Assembly: GCA_903934155.1 (NCBI GenBank)
Contig: CAIZMS010000007.1
Span: 1 to 5,884, forward strand
Reading direction: 5' to 3'
Length of the DNA stretch: 5,884 nucleotides
DNA from: an uncultured bacterium
GTDB taxonomy: Bacteria; Verrucomicrobiota; Kiritimatiellia; CAIKKV01; CAITUY01
The notes beneath the pieces were generated by a model. That model saw nothing but the letters and a program-made list of their open reading frames with translations, had not been told where the DNA came from and ran no database searches. The stretch's first letter is position 1; the number at the start of each line of letters is the position of its first letter. Shown piece by piece: positions 5,568 through 5,884 of the stretch. Made by a program: the position numbers and the translations under genes.

Positions 5568-5884
5568 AAGGTGAACCGATTGTCATTCTGCTGGTGGAAG
5601 ATGATGAGGCTCATGCGGAAATCGCACGCCGGAATTTTGCGGCCAGTCATATCGCCAATCGACTGATCCATGTCGCCGACGGGCAAGCGGCGCTGGATTA
5701 TCTGTATCGGCGAAATGAATTCAGCAATTCGGAAACCTCACCCCGCCCGGGCATTATCCTGCTCGATTTACGGCTGCCGAAGGTGGATGGAATGGAGGTT
5801 CTGAAAGTCATCAAGGGTGATCCCGCGCTGGGCAGTATTCCGGTGGTGATCCTGACCACCTCCAAAGCGGAAGCGGACATGGTC
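5564..5884 (+). CDS. Response regulator receiver protein (Rcp1-like), 3' truncated by window edge
   Basis: The first 107 residues of a receiver domain, the likely phosphate acceptor of the kinase encoded just upstream. It opens with PIVILLVEDDEAHAE (5-19), whose E12/D13/D14 cluster binds magnesium. The phosphoacceptor is D68 in IILLDLRLPKVDGMEVL (64-80). The fourth strand reads PVVILTTS (93-100) and contains the signalling threonine (probably T99). The long insertion before the D68 strand (YLYRRNEFSNSETSPRPG) and the LDLRLPKVDG...LTTS pattern are typical of Rcp1/CheY-like stand-alone receivers, which usually end near 140-150 residues without an output domain. Whether an output domain follows cannot be seen, because the frame runs off the window. 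The conserved lysine after the fifth strand is also outside. The start overlaps the kinase stop (ATGA) and has a strong Shine-Dalgarno. If it is a single-domain regulator, its output would be protein-protein contact rather than DNA binding. Confidence 0.92.
   Translation, partial: MKGEPIVILLVEDDEAHAEIARRNFAASHIANRLIHVADGQAALDYLYRRNEFSNSETSPRPGIILLDLRLPKVDGMEVLKVIKGDPALGSIPVVILTTSKAEADMV

Overview
The window looks like chromosomal DNA of a moderately GC-rich, Gram-negative-type bacterium. The taxon cannot be fixed from sequence alone. The gene style (B12-type radical SAM protein, GT4 glycosyltransferase, Cache histidine kinase with an Rcp1-like receiver, degenerate nucleotidyltransferase cassette) would fit the Verrucomicrobiota/Kiritimatiellota/Planctomycetota side of the tree or a deltaproteobacterial lineage; this is a weak inference.

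Layout: (1) 1-534, plus strand, the 3' part of a left-handed beta-helix (hexapeptide-repeat) acyltransferase. (2) 535-1108, a poorly conserved stretch on the minus strand. It holds a broken nucleotidyltransferase-fold gene (712-997), a possible 56-residue small gene with a good Shine-Dalgarno (564-734), a GC-rich hairpin near the convergent junction, and a short CAGGAT-type repeat tract. (3) 1109-2563, minus strand, a complete cobalamin-binding-type radical SAM protein. (4) A 68-bp divergent gap, with a plausible plus-strand sigma-70-like promoter that overlaps the start of the radical SAM gene. (5) 2632-5884, plus strand, a tight cluster of three genes joined by ATGA overlaps: a GT4-type glycosyltransferase, a Cache-type membrane histidine kinase, and a receiver-domain response regulator cut by the right edge.

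The acyltransferase, glycosyltransferase and radical SAM protein suggest the edge of a surface-glycan (capsule, O-antigen or exopolysaccharide) or lipid-modification locus. The two-component pair is translationally coupled to the glycosyltransferase, so it may sense an envelope or extracellular signal relevant to that locus; this is inference from gene order only. The 535-1108 stretch reads as a decayed accessory cassette between glycan genes. I found no CRISPR array, tRNA, rRNA, transposase or phage gene. I saw no clear evidence of a wholly new system; the most notable items are the glycosyltransferase-kinase-regulator coupling and the decayed nucleotidyltransferase/small-ORF cassette.
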